Shown here piece by piece: positions 50,609-59,164 of a stretch of DNA of 64,000 bases. Where the stretch lies: positions 62,001 to 126,000 of the forward strand of contig NZ_SOSC01000002.1 in assembly GCF_005049285.1 (NCBI RefSeq), given 5' to 3'. A model generated the notes under the pieces. That model was not told where the DNA came from, made no database searches, and saw only the letters and a program-made list of their open reading frames with translations. The DNA is from Halorientalis salina (lineage in GTDB: Archaea > Halobacteriota > Halobacteria > Halobacteriales > Haloarculaceae). A program made the translations under genes and the position numbers. Positions within the stretch are counted from its first letter, which is position 1, and each line of letters starts with the position of its first letter.

Positions 50609-51670
50609 GTGCGCGCGCTCAACTACCTCGAACTCGAATCCCGCCTCAACCGTAGCGGTATCGGCACGTCGGTCGACCAGCAACGCGCCGCGCTCGCCGA
50701 AACCGACGTCGAGGTGCTGACCTCGCCCTGGACCGGCGGGAGCGCCAGCGACGGACTCGAACGAGCGCTCATGGGCCACGATCCGATCGCGGACTTCGAC
50801 GTGGCTCACTGCAACATGATCGGTCCGGGAACGGTCGCCGTGGCACGGTACGCGCGCCGCAACGACATCCCGCTGGTCCTCCATTCCCACGTCACGAAGG
50901 AGGACTTCGCGGAGAGTTTCCGCGGGTCGACGTACCTCGCCGGCTCGCTCGGGCGCTACCTCCGGTGGTTCTACTCGCAGGCCGACCTCGTCCTCTGTCC
51001 CAGCGAGTACACGAAACGCACCATCGAAGCCTATCCCGTCGACGCCCCCATCCGACCCATCAGCAACGGCGTGGACCTCGACTCGCTGGAGGGGTACGAG
51101 GACTGCAGGACGGAGTACCGCGAGCGGTTCGATCTGGAAGGGATGGTCGTCTTCGCGGTCGGCAACGTCTTCGAGCGGAAGGGTCTGACGACCTTTTGCC
51201 GGCTGGCCCAGGAGACCGACTACGAGTTCGCCTGGTTCGGTCCCTACGACTCGGGGCCACACGCCTCGAAGACGGTCAAGCGGTGGACCGGGAACCCGCC
51301 GGAGAACGTCACGTTCACCGGGTGGGTCAACGACAAGCGCGGGGCCTTCGGCGCGGGGGACGTGTACCTGTTCCCGACGAAAGCCGAGAACCAGGGCATC
51401 GCCGTCCTGGAGGCAATGGCCTGCCGGAAGGCCGTCGTGCTCCGCGACATCCCCGTCTTCGAGGAGTTCTACACGCACGGCGAGGACTGTCTGAAATGCG
51501 AGACGAGGGACGAATTCAGGGACGCGCTGGCGGAACTGGAGGCGAACCCGGATCTCCGCGAACGACTGGGTGAGAACGCCCGGGCGACGGCCGAGGAGCA
51601 CGGTCTGGAACGAGTCGGTGAGCGACTGGCGAGTATCTATCGGGAACTCGATGACAACGCAACGCATTAA
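50609..51670 (+). CDS. Glycosyltransferase, GT4-like
   Basis: A 353-residue GT-B enzyme. The start is GTG at 50609 (VRALNYLELESRLNRSGIGT). The sugar-nucleotide domain shows ISNGVDLDSL, VFAVGNVFERKGL and the catalytic EAMACRKAVVL region preceded by PTKAENQGIAVLE, with an EX7E-type motif. Acceptor and donor are unknown; roles in glycolipid or surface glycan synthesis are plausible. It lies directly upstream of a second GT4. Confidence 0.9.
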   Translation: MRALNYLELESRLNRSGIGTSVDQQRAALAETDVEVLTSPWTGGSASDGLERALMGHDPIADFDVAHCNMIGPGTVAVARYARRNDIPLVLHSHVTKEDFAESFRGSTYLAGSLGRYLRWFYSQADLVLCPSEYTKRTIEAYPVDAPIRPISNGVDLDSLEGYEDCRTEYRERFDLEGMVVFAVGNVFERKGLTTFCRLAQETDYEFAWFGPYDSGPHASKTVKRWTGNPPENVTFTGWVNDKRGAFGAGDVYLFPTKAENQGIAVLEAMACRKAVVLRDIPVFEEFYTHGEDCLKCETRDEFRDALAELEANPDLRERLGENARATAEEHGLERVGERLASIYRELDDNATH

Positions 51671-51698
51671 CCACAGGTCTGTCAACAGGGGGACACCG

Positions 51699-52802
51699 AT
51701 GCCCACCGTCGCCGTCTTCACGGACACGTATCTGCCGACGGTCAACGGCGTCACCTACACCGTCCAGACCTGGCAGAAGCAGTGGGCCGAACGCGGGGGG
51801 TCGATGCCGGTCGTCTATCCCGGTGCCGAGGACTACGATCCGACACCGGACGAGTATCCGGTCCAATCCGTCTCCTTTCCGTTCTACGACGGGTACCACG
51901 CCGCGATGCCCCAGATTCCCGACGAGATCGAGGCGATGGATCCCGATCTCATCCACACCCACACGCCGTTTCTGATGGGGCTCGCCGGTCTCCACTACGC
52001 CCGGCGACACAACGTCCCGCTCGTCGCCTCGTATCACACGCCCACGGCCGAGTACGCCGACTACATCGCCGAGGGGTGGCTCCGTCCACCCGTCGAGAAG
52101 GCGGCCAAGGCATACGAGAAGTGGTACATGAACCGCGCGGAGATGGTCGTCGTCCCGAGCGAACCCGCACGCCACCACCTCCGGGAGATGGGCGTCCGGA
52201 CGGCCATCGAAGTGGTCCCCAACGGCGTCGACATCGACCGGTTCCGCCCGGTCGACACCGAGGCGTTCCGTCGCGAGCACGACCTGAACACCGGGAAGCC
52301 GCTCGTCGGCTACACGGGTCGACACGGGTACGAAAAGCAACTGGATCTCATCGTCGAGGCCACCGACGGGATGGACGTGACCGTGGTGTTCGGTGGTGAC
52401 GGGCCGGCGCGGGACCGCCTGGAGGAACTGGCCGCCGACGCGGACGTGGATATCCGGTTCCTCGGCTTCCTCGACCGGGAGCACCTCCCGGCGTTTTACG
52501 CCTCGCTCGACGCGTTCGCGTTCCCGAGCCCCGTCGAGACGCAGGGACTGGTCGCGCTGGAGGCCAACGCCTGCGGGACGCCCATCGCCGGCGTCGACGC
52601 CGGCGCACTCTCGGATACGGTCGTCACGGGCGTCACGGGCTACCGCGCGCCGCCGGGCGACGCCGACGCCTTCGCCGAGGTCATCCAGCGGACGCTCGAC
52701 GAGCGCGACGAACTCAGCGAGAACTGTCTCGACCGCCGGGAGTTGATCGGCGTCGACCACGCCGTCGACGTGCTGGAAGACGTCTACGACATGCTGCTGT
52801 AG
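51699..52802 (+). CDS. Glycosyltransferase, GT4 family
   Basis: A 367-residue enzyme. MPTVAVFTDTYLPTVNGVTY is the classic start of lipid GT4 enzymes such as diglucosyl-diacylglycerol synthases. The nucleotide site has VPNGVDIDRF, GYTGRHGYEKQLDLI and the EX7E motif in SPVETQGLVALEANACG. GGGGGACACC ahead of the ATG may be a ribosome-binding site. Starts at 51651 or further upstream are possible but atypical. Probably co-expressed with the preceding GT. Confidence 0.92.
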   Translation: MPTVAVFTDTYLPTVNGVTYTVQTWQKQWAERGGSMPVVYPGAEDYDPTPDEYPVQSVSFPFYDGYHAAMPQIPDEIEAMDPDLIHTHTPFLMGLAGLHYARRHNVPLVASYHTPTAEYADYIAEGWLRPPVEKAAKAYEKWYMNRAEMVVVPSEPARHHLREMGVRTAIEVVPNGVDIDRFRPVDTEAFRREHDLNTGKPLVGYTGRHGYEKQLDLIVEATDGMDVTVVFGGDGPARDRLEELAADADVDIRFLGFLDREHLPAFYASLDAFAFPSPVETQGLVALEANACGTPIAGVDAGALSDTVVTGVTGYRAPPGDADAFAEVIQRTLDERDELSENCLDRRELIGVDHAVDVLEDVYDMLL

Positions 52803-53107
52803 CTATCTGACGAACACCGAACAGTTTTTCTCGACGTTACGAAACGAGCGCCGAGAGCTCCGAGGAAGTGACCCGATCGAAACCGGACGTCGACCACTTT
52901 CGGAACCAGTAGGCCGGACCGGAGATTCGGTACTGACCAGTGAGCGTTCTAGCGAGAACCAGCAGTATGCGGTCGCAGGGCGCATCCGTGGCGCGGAGCG
53001 TCGCGGTTCACTGCTGGCGAGTGCTGTAGGCACGAGCCAGCAGCAGTTTTTTGCCCACGTTTTTGCGAGAGGGGTCGCCCCACCGACCCCTCGAAGTAAA
53101 AAGGTGG
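52803..53107. other. Intergenic region between convergent genes
   Basis: About 305 nt with no credible frame. It holds T-runs (GTTTTTC near 52820, TTTTTT near 53047, GTTTTTG near 53060) suited to end the plus-strand glycosyltransferase transcript, and a palindrome at its right end. Confidence 0.5.
53069..53092. repeat. Palindrome downstream of the Gly/Met-rich gene
   Basis: GAGGGGTCG-ccccac-CGACCCCTC, 9-bp arms. On the minus strand it lies 16 nt after the stop at 53108, so it may act as a terminator. Confidence 0.6.
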
Positions 53108-53581
53108 TTAGTTTTCGAGCGCTTCGGCGATCCGTTCGAGGGTCCGTCGCACGTCGTGGACCTCGTCTCGGAGCTTTCGCACTTCGCGGACCATCTCCTC
53201 GTTGCTGCCGCCGCCGGACTCCTCGCGACCGCGGCCTTCGCCGCCGGGGCCCATCCCACCGGGGCCGCCCGGACCCATGCCGCCGGGACCGCCGCCGCCC
53301 ATGCCACCGGGGCCGCCACCGCCGCCCATCATGCCGCCCATCATCTGCGCGAAGGGATTGCCGCCACCCATGCCGCCGGGGCCGCCACCGCCGCCCATCA
53401 TCTCTTCGAGTCGCTCCTCGCGGGACTGCTCGCCACCTTCGCCCTCCTCGCCTTCCTCGGCGCGCTGCTGGCGGATCTCCTCGACGCGCTCGCGGAAGGA
53501 CTTCCCTTCACCTTCGGTTTCCTCGCTACCACTGTCTGCCTCGGCCTCGGTGTCAGCGTCTGTAGAGTCGTCGTCTGCCAT
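53108..53581 (-). CDS. Gly/Met-rich low-complexity protein with coiled coil
   Basis: A 157-residue protein of unknown function. The acidic N-terminal third contains FRERVEEIRQQRAEEGEEGE. The middle (about 60-120) is made of repeats built from MGGGGGPGGM and GGMGPGGP units with almost no charge. The last 30 residues form a coiled coil (MVREVRKLRDEVHDVRRTLER). The architecture suggests an oligomerising or phase-separating scaffold, but nothing proves this. It follows a 2-helix membrane protein gene by 48 nt in the same operon. Confidence 0.72.
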   Translation of the reverse strand: MADDDSTDADTEAEADSGSEETEGEGKSFRERVEEIRQQRAEEGEEGEGGEQSREERLEEMMGGGGGPGGMGGGNPFAQMMGGMMGGGGGPGGMGGGGPGGMGPGGPGGMGPGGEGRGREESGGGSNEEMVREVRKLRDEVHDVRRTLERIAEALEN

Positions 53582-53629
53582 GGGACGGCGTTGGCGACGG
53601 CGTCTGAAAAGGGTTGTCGTGTCTGGCTG

Positions 53630-53944
53630 TCACTCACCCATTCGTCGGACCAGCAGGGAGAGCCCGACGCCACATCCCAGGACGACGGCGAGGTTGAACA
53701 CCGCCTGGAAGACGGGCACGAAGTCGGGGGCGACCCAGATGCCGATGGCGTTCGAGGCGGAGAGATAGAACCGCACCGTCGAAAGCAGTGCCAACAGCAA
53801 CAGCGTGGTGAAGGCACCCCAGTAGAGATAGTACGTCGCGTCCTCGCCGATCAGTCCGTCCTCCCCAGTAGAACTCGCGGTGCGCTGGTCGTCGGTCGAA
53901 GCTCGGTCCGTGTCGATTGTGGATTCGGATTCAGTGTCTGTCAT
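53630..53944 (-). CDS. Two-helix membrane protein (104 aa)
   Basis: An acidic Ser/Thr/Asp N terminus is followed by two hydrophobic helices (YYLYWGAFTTLLLLALLSTV and VFNLAVVLGCGVGLSLLV, with a charge-poor loop between) and a basic end. It overlaps the upstream PGF-CTERM gene by 4 nt. Function unknown. Confidence 0.75.
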   Translation of the reverse strand: MTDTESESTIDTDRASTDDQRTASSTGEDGLIGEDATYYLYWGAFTTLLLLALLSTVRFYLSASNAIGIWVAPDFVPVFQAVFNLAVVLGCGVGLSLLVRRMGE

Positions 53945-54969
53945 CGGGGATCACCTCGTCGGGCGAGGACGAACAGTCCACCAAGGATGCCGGCGAGCGC
54001 GAGGCCGGGACCGAACCCGGGGCCGTCCCCGGAGGAGTCTGGCATCGGTGTCTCGCCGGGTTCGCGGTCAGGGCCGTCGGCACTGCCGGACCCGCGCTGG
54101 AAGTCACCGACCTGGAGTCCGACTTCGCGTCTGGTCTGGTTGACTTCGATCGTCTCGGTGGGGTTCAGGTTCGCCGCCGAGCGAGCGGTCGTGACGATGA
54201 CGTCCTCCTTCCAGAGGACGGCATCGAGGTAGTAGTTGTACTCGCCTGGCACGGTCAGCGTCGTGGTGGGCGTCTCGGTCGAACCGGGCGAGATCTGGCC
54301 GACCCGGACCACCCGCTCGGAAGCCAGGATGTTCGAGTCGGCCTGCCGGGCCTTCAACACGAGTCGCATGTCCTCCGAGGGCGTGTCGCCGCCGTTCGTG
54401 AGGTACGTCGAGACGTTCAGCGTCGTCCGGTCGTCGGTCGTCGACTCGATCGAATACTCGATCGAGGGGAGCGCGTTCGGACCACCGGCGAACCGGTGGA
54501 AGTCGACGTTCGAGTCGGCGTACTGCGGGACCAGGTTCCCGACGCCGTCGACGGAGGTCGACCCCGACGAGCGCCGTTCACCGTCCCGGTAGACGACGGT
54601 GTCGATCCGGTACCCACCGGTTCGGTTGACCCTGAGGTCGGCGGTCACGGGCACCTCGCGGTCACCTTCGACCGTCCCGACGTCGACGGTGTCGGTCGTC
54701 TCGACCAGTCCGGATTCGATGCCGACCGCCCGGAACAGCACGGTGACGTTCTCGGACGGACCGCCGGCGTGCTGGACGCGCGCTTCGACCGAGAGCGGGA
54801 CTGTCTCGCCAGTGACTGTCCCGTGGGAGACCGAGAGGTCCCGAAGCTGGAGGGAATCGCGTTCGTCGGACTCCGGTTGGGCGATGACACCGGGGACGAC
54901 GGCGGCGACGAGGAGGGCGATCAGGACGACGGCGAGGAAGCCGCCGACGAGCGGCCATTCACGTTGCAC
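53941..54969 (-). CDS. Secreted PGF-CTERM protein
   Basis: A 342-residue surface protein. The signal peptide (FLAVVLIALLVAAVVPGVIA) is followed by two or three beta-sandwich repeats (SVSHGTVTGETVPLSVEARV; STYLTNGGDTPSEDMRLVLKA in parts) with N-glycosylation sequons. The C terminus has the archaeosortase tripartite signal: PGFG, then a hydrophobic helix (LALAGILGGLFVLA) and a basic end (RRGD). The protein should be cleaved and lipid-anchored by ArtA. It leads a three-gene operon. Confidence 0.85.
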   Translation of the reverse strand: MQREWPLVGGFLAVVLIALLVAAVVPGVIAQPESDERDSLQLRDLSVSHGTVTGETVPLSVEARVQHAGGPSENVTVLFRAVGIESGLVETTDTVDVGTVEGDREVPVTADLRVNRTGGYRIDTVVYRDGERRSSGSTSVDGVGNLVPQYADSNVDFHRFAGGPNALPSIEYSIESTTDDRTTLNVSTYLTNGGDTPSEDMRLVLKARQADSNILASERVVRVGQISPGSTETPTTTLTVPGEYNYYLDAVLWKEDVIVTTARSAANLNPTETIEVNQTRREVGLQVGDFQRGSGSADGPDREPGETPMPDSSGDGPGFGPGLALAGILGGLFVLARRGDPR

Positions 54970-55026
54970 GGCGATACCGACGAAACCGTCATATATGGGT
55001 CTTGTGTGTGAAATGGTACTTTCGGC

Positions 55027-55791
55027 CTACCCGAACGCGCCGAGGCTGGATTGCAACTCGCGGTCGGTTCCCCCCTCAGTACACTCGTAGCCGACCAGAT
55101 CGCGCATGTCCACGGCGTAGGTGCTGCCCCCGTTGTCGAGCACGAGGACCCGTCCCTGGGCCCCACGCACCGTTCCCGTAAGCACCGTCTCTTCGACCGG
55201 CCGGTCCGAGAGGGGTAGTCCGTAATCGAAGTCGAACCGTTCGAGTACGTCGAACTCCGCCAGCAAGTCCCGCCAGGCGGCCTCGTCCACGTCGCGGTGA
55301 AGTCCCGCGATCTTCGTCGGCACTCGGACCCGGTCGACCAGGTCGGTGGCGATTTCGGCCTCCAGTTGCCGGGCGATGCGGCCGTCCTTGACCGTTCGAA
55401 TGTGGGCCGCTCTGTCGGCCCCCTGCTCGCGGAGGCGGGTCCGGAGTCGCCACGAGCGGGTGACCCCGACCTTGAACGTCGCCGGGGCGAAGGCCGCCAG
55501 GTAGACCGCGTGTTCCTCCCGGCAGGCGGGCAGCGGGAGGTCGCAATTCCCAACGCACCGGGCACAGGCCCACCTGCTGGTGTGGTCGTCGCAGTAGGGC
55601 GCTGATTCGTTCGGACAGGACTCGTGACGACCATCCTGAACCGTTCCGGCGCAGTGACGCTCGCCGAGAGTGTAGGCCAGTTCGGCTCCGGACACGAGCG
55701 GCTGGCGGTCGAGTCCCTCCTCAGTCGAGAGCACGAGTGCGGGGTCGCTCTCGTCGTCGCCAGCACCGGTGTCGTACCCGACGATCTGCAC
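55027..55791 (-). CDS. DUF2797 family protein
   Basis: A 254-residue cytosolic protein. The N-terminal part contains cysteine knuckles (HCAGT..., CPNE, CDDH, CARC, CDLPLPAC), probably zinc sites. The core is VYLAAFAPATFKVGVTRSWRL with RLREQGADRAAHI, typical of DUF2797. The pattern of a short Y-L strand followed by KVG and R resembles GIY-YIG nucleases, but I cannot confirm catalytic residues. Function is unknown. Confidence 0.88.
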   Translation of the reverse strand: MQIVGYDTGAGDDESDPALVLSTEEGLDRQPLVSGAELAYTLGERHCAGTVQDGRHESCPNESAPYCDDHTSRWACARCVGNCDLPLPACREEHAVYLAAFAPATFKVGVTRSWRLRTRLREQGADRAAHIRTVKDGRIARQLEAEIATDLVDRVRVPTKIAGLHRDVDEAAWRDLLAEFDVLERFDFDYGLPLSDRPVEETVLTGTVRGAQGRVLVLDNGGSTYAVDMRDLVGYECTEGGTDRELQSSLGAFG

Positions 55792-55933
55792 GCCAAGCGG
55801 TTGGACCCCGCCCGATTTATCCTTGCTGTTCGGGTGCCGACCGCCACTCGGGACGCCCGGTCGTCTGCCGCCCGTACGCCGTCCGTCATCCTCGTCCGTG
55901 TTAGCTAAGTAGACAGGCGTGAGAAAGGGGCCT

Positions 55934-56062
55934 GTGCCGTTCGCGTACTGTCCCGAGTGTGGGTCGATCGAGTACTTCGATGCCCGCGCCGCGGACTACG
56001 TCTGTAAATCCTGTCTCTCCCACAGCGATGCGATCCAGCGAACGCTCCCCGAGTTCGAGTGA
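55934..56062 (+). CDS. Micro zinc-ribbon protein (42 aa)
   Basis: GTG start after a GAAAGGGG purine run. The peptide MPFAYCPECGSIEYFDAR is followed by CKSC 14 residues later and an acidic helix ending LPEFE. Two CXXC pairs define a single zinc ribbon. It is too short for many gene finders; a non-ATG start lowers certainty. Divergent from the DUF2797 gene. Confidence 0.68.
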   Translation: MPFAYCPECGSIEYFDARAADYVCKSCLSHSDAIQRTLPEFE

Positions 56063-56092
56063 GACCGGCCCCAGCGGCTACAGGGGTCCGAC

Positions 56093-57019
56093 TCAGTGTT
56101 CGTCGAGCAGTTCCCGCACGGCCTGCCGGACCGCGTCGTCGCTGGACTGTTCGGGATCCCAGCCGAGCGCCGAGAGCTTCTCGATGGAGAGACGCATTCG
56201 CGGTACGTCGCCCACCCACCCGCGATCGCCGCCGGTGAACTCGTACTCGGGGTCGAGATCCATTTCGTCGGCGACGATATCAGCGATGGTCGTGACCGAC
56301 GTGGTGGTTCGGGTCCCGAGGTTGTAGACGTTGAGGTCTTTCTCCGCGGTCTCGACGACGTGGCACATCGCGTCGATGCACTCGTCGATGTGCAGGTAGG
56401 ACTTCTCCTGGCGGCCGTCGCCCAGGATTTCGAGGGTGGCGGGGTCCTCGCGGAGTTTGTGGATGAAGTCGGGGATGACCGCGCCCTTCTGGAGGCGCGG
56501 GCCGACGATGTTGGCGAAGCGGTACACCCAGGCGGTCATGTCGTGGCTCTTGGCGTAGACCGAGATGAGGCTCTCCTCGCCGAGTTTGCTCGCGCCGTAG
56601 ATGCTGATGGGTTCCAGCGGCGCGAAGTCCTCCGGCGTGGGCCGCGGTGCTTCGCCGTACACCGTCGAGGACGACGTGAAGGCGATGTTGTCCACGCCGA
56701 CGGCGTCCATCCGTTCGAGGACGGTCTCGGTCAGTCGGTTGTTGAACCGGTACTGCTCGACGTCGTCGCGGGCGGCGTTCTTGTCGGCTGCGAAGTGAAA
56801 GACCATATCGAGGTCCCCGGTGATGGCGTCGGCGGCGACGGACGGGTCAGTGAGGTCGCCCTCGACGAACTCGACGCCGTCGGGAAGCCACGATCGATCC
56901 CCGTTCGAGAGGTCGTCAACCACCCGGACGTCGTTGTCCGCGACGAGTCGCTCACAGAGGTGCGAGCCGACGAACCCCGCGCCGCCGGTCACCAGGATGC
57001 GTTTTCCGGAGAGTTCCAT
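56093..57019 (-). CDS. NAD-dependent epimerase/dehydratase (extended SDR)
   Basis: A 308-residue nucleotide-sugar enzyme. NAD motif TGGAGFVGSHL, then FHFAADKNA, the catalytic Ser/Tyr/Lys set (SSSTVYG and YGASK) and a C terminus SIEKLSALGWDP. UDP-glucose 4-epimerase activity is most likely, but dTDP-glucose dehydratase-like or other epimerases cannot be excluded. The frame continues open upstream to 58273, opposite other genes; only the part from the ATG at 57019 is real. It may feed surface glycan synthesis together with the GT4 pair. Confidence 0.92.
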   Translation of the reverse strand: MELSGKRILVTGGAGFVGSHLCERLVADNDVRVVDDLSNGDRSWLPDGVEFVEGDLTDPSVAADAITGDLDMVFHFAADKNAARDDVEQYRFNNRLTETVLERMDAVGVDNIAFTSSSTVYGEAPRPTPEDFAPLEPISIYGASKLGEESLISVYAKSHDMTAWVYRFANIVGPRLQKGAVIPDFIHKLREDPATLEILGDGRQEKSYLHIDECIDAMCHVVETAEKDLNVYNLGTRTTTSVTTIADIVADEMDLDPEYEFTGGDRGWVGDVPRMRLSIEKLSALGWDPEQSSDDAVRQAVRELLDEH

Positions 57020-57232
57020 GCGTCGACTCCCACGCCGCTGGCCAAGTGCTTTTGGAAGGCGGACGATAGCATCGAGGAAGCGTGCCGGCGATCCTATCCA
57101 AGCCGCAAGTACACTGCAGGTACGGTTTTCAGTCCCCGACGAGCACGGACGATACCAGAAGACGCGACGGTGGGTGCAGCCTACCGGCGGTAAGCGGACC
57201 TTACCCGGTCGAACCGACGAGGTCGATGCCAA

Positions 57233-57838
57233 GTGATGAACCCCCTGACCCGACTCACCGAGTGGTTCGAGCGCCGATACACCAAGCAGGCGCTCGCGCA
57301 ATTGGTGGTCGTCCTCGTCGCCCTGCTGCTCCTCACCCAGGGGTTTTTCGTCTGGTATTTCGCATCGGTCGGCCTCTCGATGGGGACGACGGGGTACAAC
57401 AACGACGACCGCACGGTCGTCATCGACCAGTCGGCCGTCGAGCGGATCGAAGGCGGGTACGACCCGAACCACGAGGAGGGGTGGTGTCTCTACGGGACGA
57501 AAAACAGCACCCACATCCGCGTCACCGAGGTCGTTCAGGCACAGACGCTGTTCAAGCGGTCGGACCGCATCGCCTTCACCTGCGTCCCCGAGACCGCCGG
57601 ACAGGTGGCCGCCGGGAAGAACCCGCGACTGGTCGGGAACGTCCACAGCCACGTCGACCACAACGAGAGTCGATTGAGTCGACTCGACATCCTGTTGCTG
57701 GGCCGCGTGAGTCCGGTCGTCTCGGTGATGGGCGTCTACACCGAGCGGGACGGCGTCGAGTTCTTCACGACCGAGAGCCTGCGAGATCCCCTGAAAAAGG
57801 AGGTCACGGGGGAGTCCCGCGCTATCGAAACCCCCTAA
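57233..57838 (+). CDS. Membrane-anchored JAMM-like protein
   Basis: A 201-residue protein. One N-terminal helix (LAQLVVVLVALLLLTQGFFVW) anchors a domain whose core is LVGNVHSHVDHNESRLSRLD. This resembles the JAB1/MPN metalloprotease motif H-X-H-X7-S-X2-D, but here 8 residues separate the second His (H140) from S149. An upstream Glu pair (E81/E82 in EEGWCLYG) could be the acid/base. The end strand is VVSVMGVYTERDGV. Peptidase or deubiquitinase-like activity is inferred. A start at the second Met is equally possible. Confidence 0.72.
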   Translation: MMNPLTRLTEWFERRYTKQALAQLVVVLVALLLLTQGFFVWYFASVGLSMGTTGYNNDDRTVVIDQSAVERIEGGYDPNHEEGWCLYGTKNSTHIRVTEVVQAQTLFKRSDRIAFTCVPETAGQVAAGKNPRLVGNVHSHVDHNESRLSRLDILLLGRVSPVVSVMGVYTERDGVEFFTTESLRDPLKKEVTGESRAIETP

Positions 57839-57862
57839 CCGGGGACGGCCATTCGGGGTGGT

Positions 57863-58408
57863 ATGCACGAGGAACCCGAGGTCGCGGTGCTCCGACTCGG
57901 CCACCGTCCGGGCCGCGACGAGCGTATCACGACCCACGTGGGGCTGACCGCGCGGGCGCTGGGTGCCGACCGCGCGATTCTGGCGGGCCAGGCCAGCAGT
58001 CGCGCCGACACCGTCGAGGACATCACCGACCGGTTCGGCGGCCCCTTCGAGACCGAGACGGTCGAGTCCTGGCGGCCCGTCGTCCGGGACTGGGACGGCA
58101 ACGTCGTCCACCTCACGATGTACGGGCTGGAAGTCCAGAACGTCGAAGACGAGATCCGGGGGACCCTCCAGGCGGACCGCGACCCGCTGCTCGTCGTCGT
58201 CGGGGCCGAGAAGGTCCCCTTCGAGGTGTACGAGTGGGCCGACTGGAACGTCGCGGTGACGAACCAGCCCCACTCCGAGATCGCCTCGCTCGCGGTCTTC
58301 CTCGACCGGCTGTTCGAGGGCCGGGAACTCGACCGCGAGTGGGAAGACGCCCAGAAGACGGTGATCCCCCAGGCCATCGGCAAGCGGGTCGAAGAGCCCG
58401 ACGAGTAG
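57863..58408 (+). CDS. trm56: tRNA (cytidine-56-2'-O)-methyltransferase
   Basis: A 181-residue SPOUT-fold enzyme. EVAVLRLGHRPGRDERITTHVGLTARALGADRA, read in parts, is the Trm56 signature, and LLVVVGAEKVPFEVYEWADWNVAVTNQPHSEIASLAVFLDRLF in parts gives the knotted SAM site (GAEKVP, NQPHSE). It methylates the T-loop of archaeal tRNAs. Starts 24 nt after the JAMM-like gene. Confidence 0.96.
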   Translation: MHEEPEVAVLRLGHRPGRDERITTHVGLTARALGADRAILAGQASSRADTVEDITDRFGGPFETETVESWRPVVRDWDGNVVHLTMYGLEVQNVEDEIRGTLQADRDPLLVVVGAEKVPFEVYEWADWNVAVTNQPHSEIASLAVFLDRLFEGRELDREWEDAQKTVIPQAIGKRVEEPDE

Positions 58409-59062
58409 CTACGACGGGACGAACAGCCGGAACGGGCGCAGGAGGCGGGCGAGGAGGCGGCGCGCGTTATCGCGGACGAACGGCCAGGGACCGATTTTCG
58501 ATTCGTCCAGTATCCACAGGTCGCCCTCGCGAGAGGCCGTTCCGGCCTGCTCGTGATAGTCGAGCGCGTCACGGACGCGGGATTCGGTCATGTCACAGGC
58601 CTCGGCGAGTTCCGGGACCGTCTTCGGCCCAGTTTTCAGTTCCTCGGCGACGAGGTTCCCGACCTGCATCAGCAACATCAGTTCGCCGAATCCGGCTTCT
58701 TCGAGGTCGTCGTCGACCGCGCGAAGACCGGTCCGCAGGCTGTAGAGCGCGTCGAGCACGAGCCAGCCACCGACGACGAACCCGGCGACGGCGACGCCCG
58801 CGTCGGACTGGCCCCAGTACGCGACACCGCCGGCGGCCACGCCGATCAGTCCCAGGAGGAGTCGGAAGTGGCGCTCGTCCATACCCGGAATCGGTTCCGA
58901 CAGCTCCACGGACTCGCTCACGAGCAGGACAAGCGTGATGACGACGACCTGCGGCCAGGTGAACTCGAAGAGAAACCGGAAGAGGACGACGACTCCGACG
59001 GCAGAGAGCACGCGCCGGGCTGCGGAGCGACCCGGAAGGGAGTCTCTCAGCGTCGCGGTCAT
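58409..59062 (-). CDS. Membrane protein with C-terminal winged-helix domain
   Basis: A 217-residue protein. Three or four hydrophobic helices (to about residue 110) precede a helical linker and a winged-helix (TVPELAEACDMTESRVRDALDYHEQAGTASRE in parts). A basic C terminus (RRLLARLLRPFRLF) ends it. It may be a membrane-bound transcription regulator. The stop abuts that of trm56 directly (58408/58409). Confidence 0.8.
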   Translation of the reverse strand: MTATLRDSLPGRSAARRVLSAVGVVVLFRFLFEFTWPQVVVITLVLLVSESVELSEPIPGMDERHFRLLLGLIGVAAGGVAYWGQSDAGVAVAGFVVGGWLVLDALYSLRTGLRAVDDDLEEAGFGELMLLMQVGNLVAEELKTGPKTVPELAEACDMTESRVRDALDYHEQAGTASREGDLWILDESKIGPWPFVRDNARRLLARLLRPFRLFVPS

Positions 59063-59164
59063 GCGTCTCGGTTCGGCTTACGCCCATCTAAAACCACGTC
59101 CAGTCCTGCCGAGTCGGAGAACGGTCCGGTGGGTTTAAACGACTCACGCCCGGATTGACTGCCA

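Noticed and set aside
50309-51754. A 481-codon minus-strand frame over the first glycosyltransferase
   Set aside because: Antisense shadow; it also overlaps rnp4 in another frame, and no family motif is visible.
56093-58273. A 726-codon open frame on the minus strand
   Set aside because: Only the last 308 codons (56093-57019) match a family, the extended SDR epimerases. The upstream part runs opposite the JAMM-like and trm56 genes and reads as antisense low-complexity sequence.
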